DNA of 64,000 nucleotides from NCBI GenBank assembly GCA_905182295.1, contig CAJJAZ010000003.1:124001-188000 (forward strand), read 5' to 3'. Shown one piece after another: positions 63,200 to 64,000 of the stretch (within the stretch, counting starts at the first letter, position 1; each line of letters starts with the position of its first letter). The notes beneath the pieces were generated by a model that saw only the letters and a program-made list of their open reading frames with translations, was not told the origin of the DNA and did no database searches. The DNA comes from an uncultured Flavobacteriaceae bacterium. GTDB taxonomy: Bacteria > Bacteroidota > Bacteroidia > Flavobacteriales > Flavobacteriaceae. A program made the position numbers and the translations under genes.

Positions 63200-64000
63200 T
63201 AATTGCGAATCATAATACTGTGACCTCCAGACCTGCCCCTGCCTCTAAATTGTTCAGACATTTCTAATGTCTTTTTAGTCATGGTCTCTTGGTATTCTTT
63301 TTGTGAAACTTTCTTACCCTTTTTAGGTGCCTCTATGGCTATTTTCTCTTTAGGATTCATGGTGATTTTAGCACATAAAATAGCGGTTCTACCTTCAGAA
63401 ACCTCCAAGATAAGTCCAGGTAATCCCCAATATTCTCCAGGTCCTTGGCTAATTGGAATATCCAAAGTATACCAGGCGGTCACGATTACCTCACTAGGCA
63501 TCTCTATTCTGGAAGCCAAAGAATTTTCTCCTCCTTTATTGGTTTTAGTTGAATCCTTTTCAGCAGTAAGCCCTTTTTCATTTTCAGCTGTGCTATTCCC
63601 CCTTTGTCCTGGCCTCATTCTACCAAACATAGATCTCATGGTGGTGTCTAGTTGTTTTACAGCAGTAGCCTTGTAACAGGTATACTGCCCTATTTGCTTT
63701 GTTTCTGCGGTCATGGTCCAAGCCAAGGGCTTTAAAGTATCCTCTACCAAAAAGGGCTTTCCAAAAATGTCTGTCTCGTTTGTATAGGTTTGGGCCTGTA
63801 TGTCTTTATAGTAAACGCCAGAGCCCCCACCTAAACCCATAAATCGCATTCCGCCTCCACCTCCCGTACCTGGTTGGTCTAATTTTTGCTCCTCTTGATA
63901 CGTGGAACTGGTTCGGTCAAAATTCAACACAAAAGTCTTTTCCAGCATAGACTTCATGCGCTCTTGAATCATCTTCTTTTGGGTTTCAGGCATTTGTCTG
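63199..64000 (-). CDS. GLPGLI family protein, N-terminus beyond the window
   Basis: At least 266 residues; the frame stays open to the window edge, so the start and expected signal peptide are missing (an internal ATG at 63993 is not the real start). The name-giving motif is GEYWGLPGLILEVSEG. Upstream, a glycine/methionine-rich segment (GGGGGMRFMGLGGGSG) and a region rich in M, G and R (MRSMFGRMRPGQRGNS) stand out, and the C-terminus is RGRGRSGGHSIMIRN. GLPGLI proteins are secreted Bacteroidota proteins of unknown function, commonly paired with a barrel protein such as the one downstream here. Confidence 0.85.
   Translation of the reverse strand, partial: RQMPETQKKMIQERMKSMLEKTFVLNFDRTSSTYQEEQKLDQPGTGGGGGMRFMGLGGGSGVYYKDIQAQTYTNETDIFGKPFLVEDTLKPLAWTMTAETKQIGQYTCYKATAVKQLDTTMRSMFGRMRPGQRGNSTAENEKGLTAEKDSTKTNKGGENSLASRIEMPSEVIVTAWYTLDIPISQGPGEYWGLPGLILEVSEGRTAILCAKITMNPKEKIAIEAPKKGKKVSQKEYQETMTKKTLEMSEQFRGRGRSGGHSIMIRN

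Noticed and set aside
1-64000. Mobile elements, prophage, CRISPR arrays, toxin-antitoxin or defence genes, tRNA and rRNA genes
   Set aside because: All gaps over about 150 bp were read; none holds a tRNA-like cloverleaf, regularly spaced repeats, transposase fragment or defence motif. Composition is even throughout.

Overview
The window comes from a Bacteroidota chromosome, almost certainly a marine-type Flavobacteriaceae. Evidence: a SusC/SusD pair, a GLPGLI protein with an outer-membrane beta-barrel protein, an Mpl ligase, a PafA-type phosphatase, promoters of the TTG / TAnnTTTG type, AT-rich intergenic DNA, and almost no Shine-Dalgarno sequences. It is mostly core metabolism. I see no phage, IS element, CRISPR array, rRNA or tRNA.

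Layout. 1-3981 (minus): the str cluster rpsL-rpsG-fusA-rpsJ without tuf, followed by the truncated start of the S10 operon (rplC); a terminator separates the two. 4248-10947 (plus): an unrecognised secreted protein, then a SusC / SusD / small lipoprotein uptake operon. 11052-12536 (minus): an arylsulfotransferase-like lipoprotein. 12750-14769 (plus): rlmB-rarA. 14786-20849 (minus): HAD nucleotidase, polysaccharide deacetylase, radC, mpl, obgE, adk. 20983-24857 (plus): purK-purE and an M3 oligopeptidase. 24920-26217 (minus): rhodanese and a UbiA-like membrane protein. 26360-31814 (plus): gcvP, a KAS III-like synthase, a small methyltransferase, a glycosyltransferase. 31886-33541 (minus): PafA phosphatase. 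33799-35303 (plus): MlaE/MlaF-type lipid ABC transporter. 35363-43718: SprT-like, pirin, SDR, rlmN, queA, aroA, MazG-like, dtd, rsgA and a DUF2807 protein. 43802-47914 (minus): aromatic amino-acid operon. 48085-60299 (minus): methionine/SAM block. 60512-64000 (minus): outer-membrane barrel protein and a truncated GLPGLI protein.

The most interesting content is RNA-based control of amino-acid synthesis. The aromatic operon (prephenate dehydratase, aminotransferase, prephenate dehydrogenase, DAHP synthase/chorismate mutase) is preceded by an unannotated 24-codon leader peptide whose core reads FWNRFYFYFYF. Mutually exclusive hairpins and a strong terminator follow, which is a complete ribosome-mediated attenuator. 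In the methionine block, metK has a leader that resembles a SAM-II pseudoknot riboswitch with an inserted hairpin. The adjacent metY operon starts with a clear SAM-I (S-box) aptamer. Two unrelated SAM-sensor architectures would thus flank the same metabolite on neighbouring transcripts. The metY operon also encodes a 1130-residue fusion of homoserine O-acetyltransferase, aspartokinase and homoserine dehydrogenase, so three committed steps towards methionine lie on one polypeptide.

All functional names rest on motifs and family recognition by eye; no database search or folding program was run.
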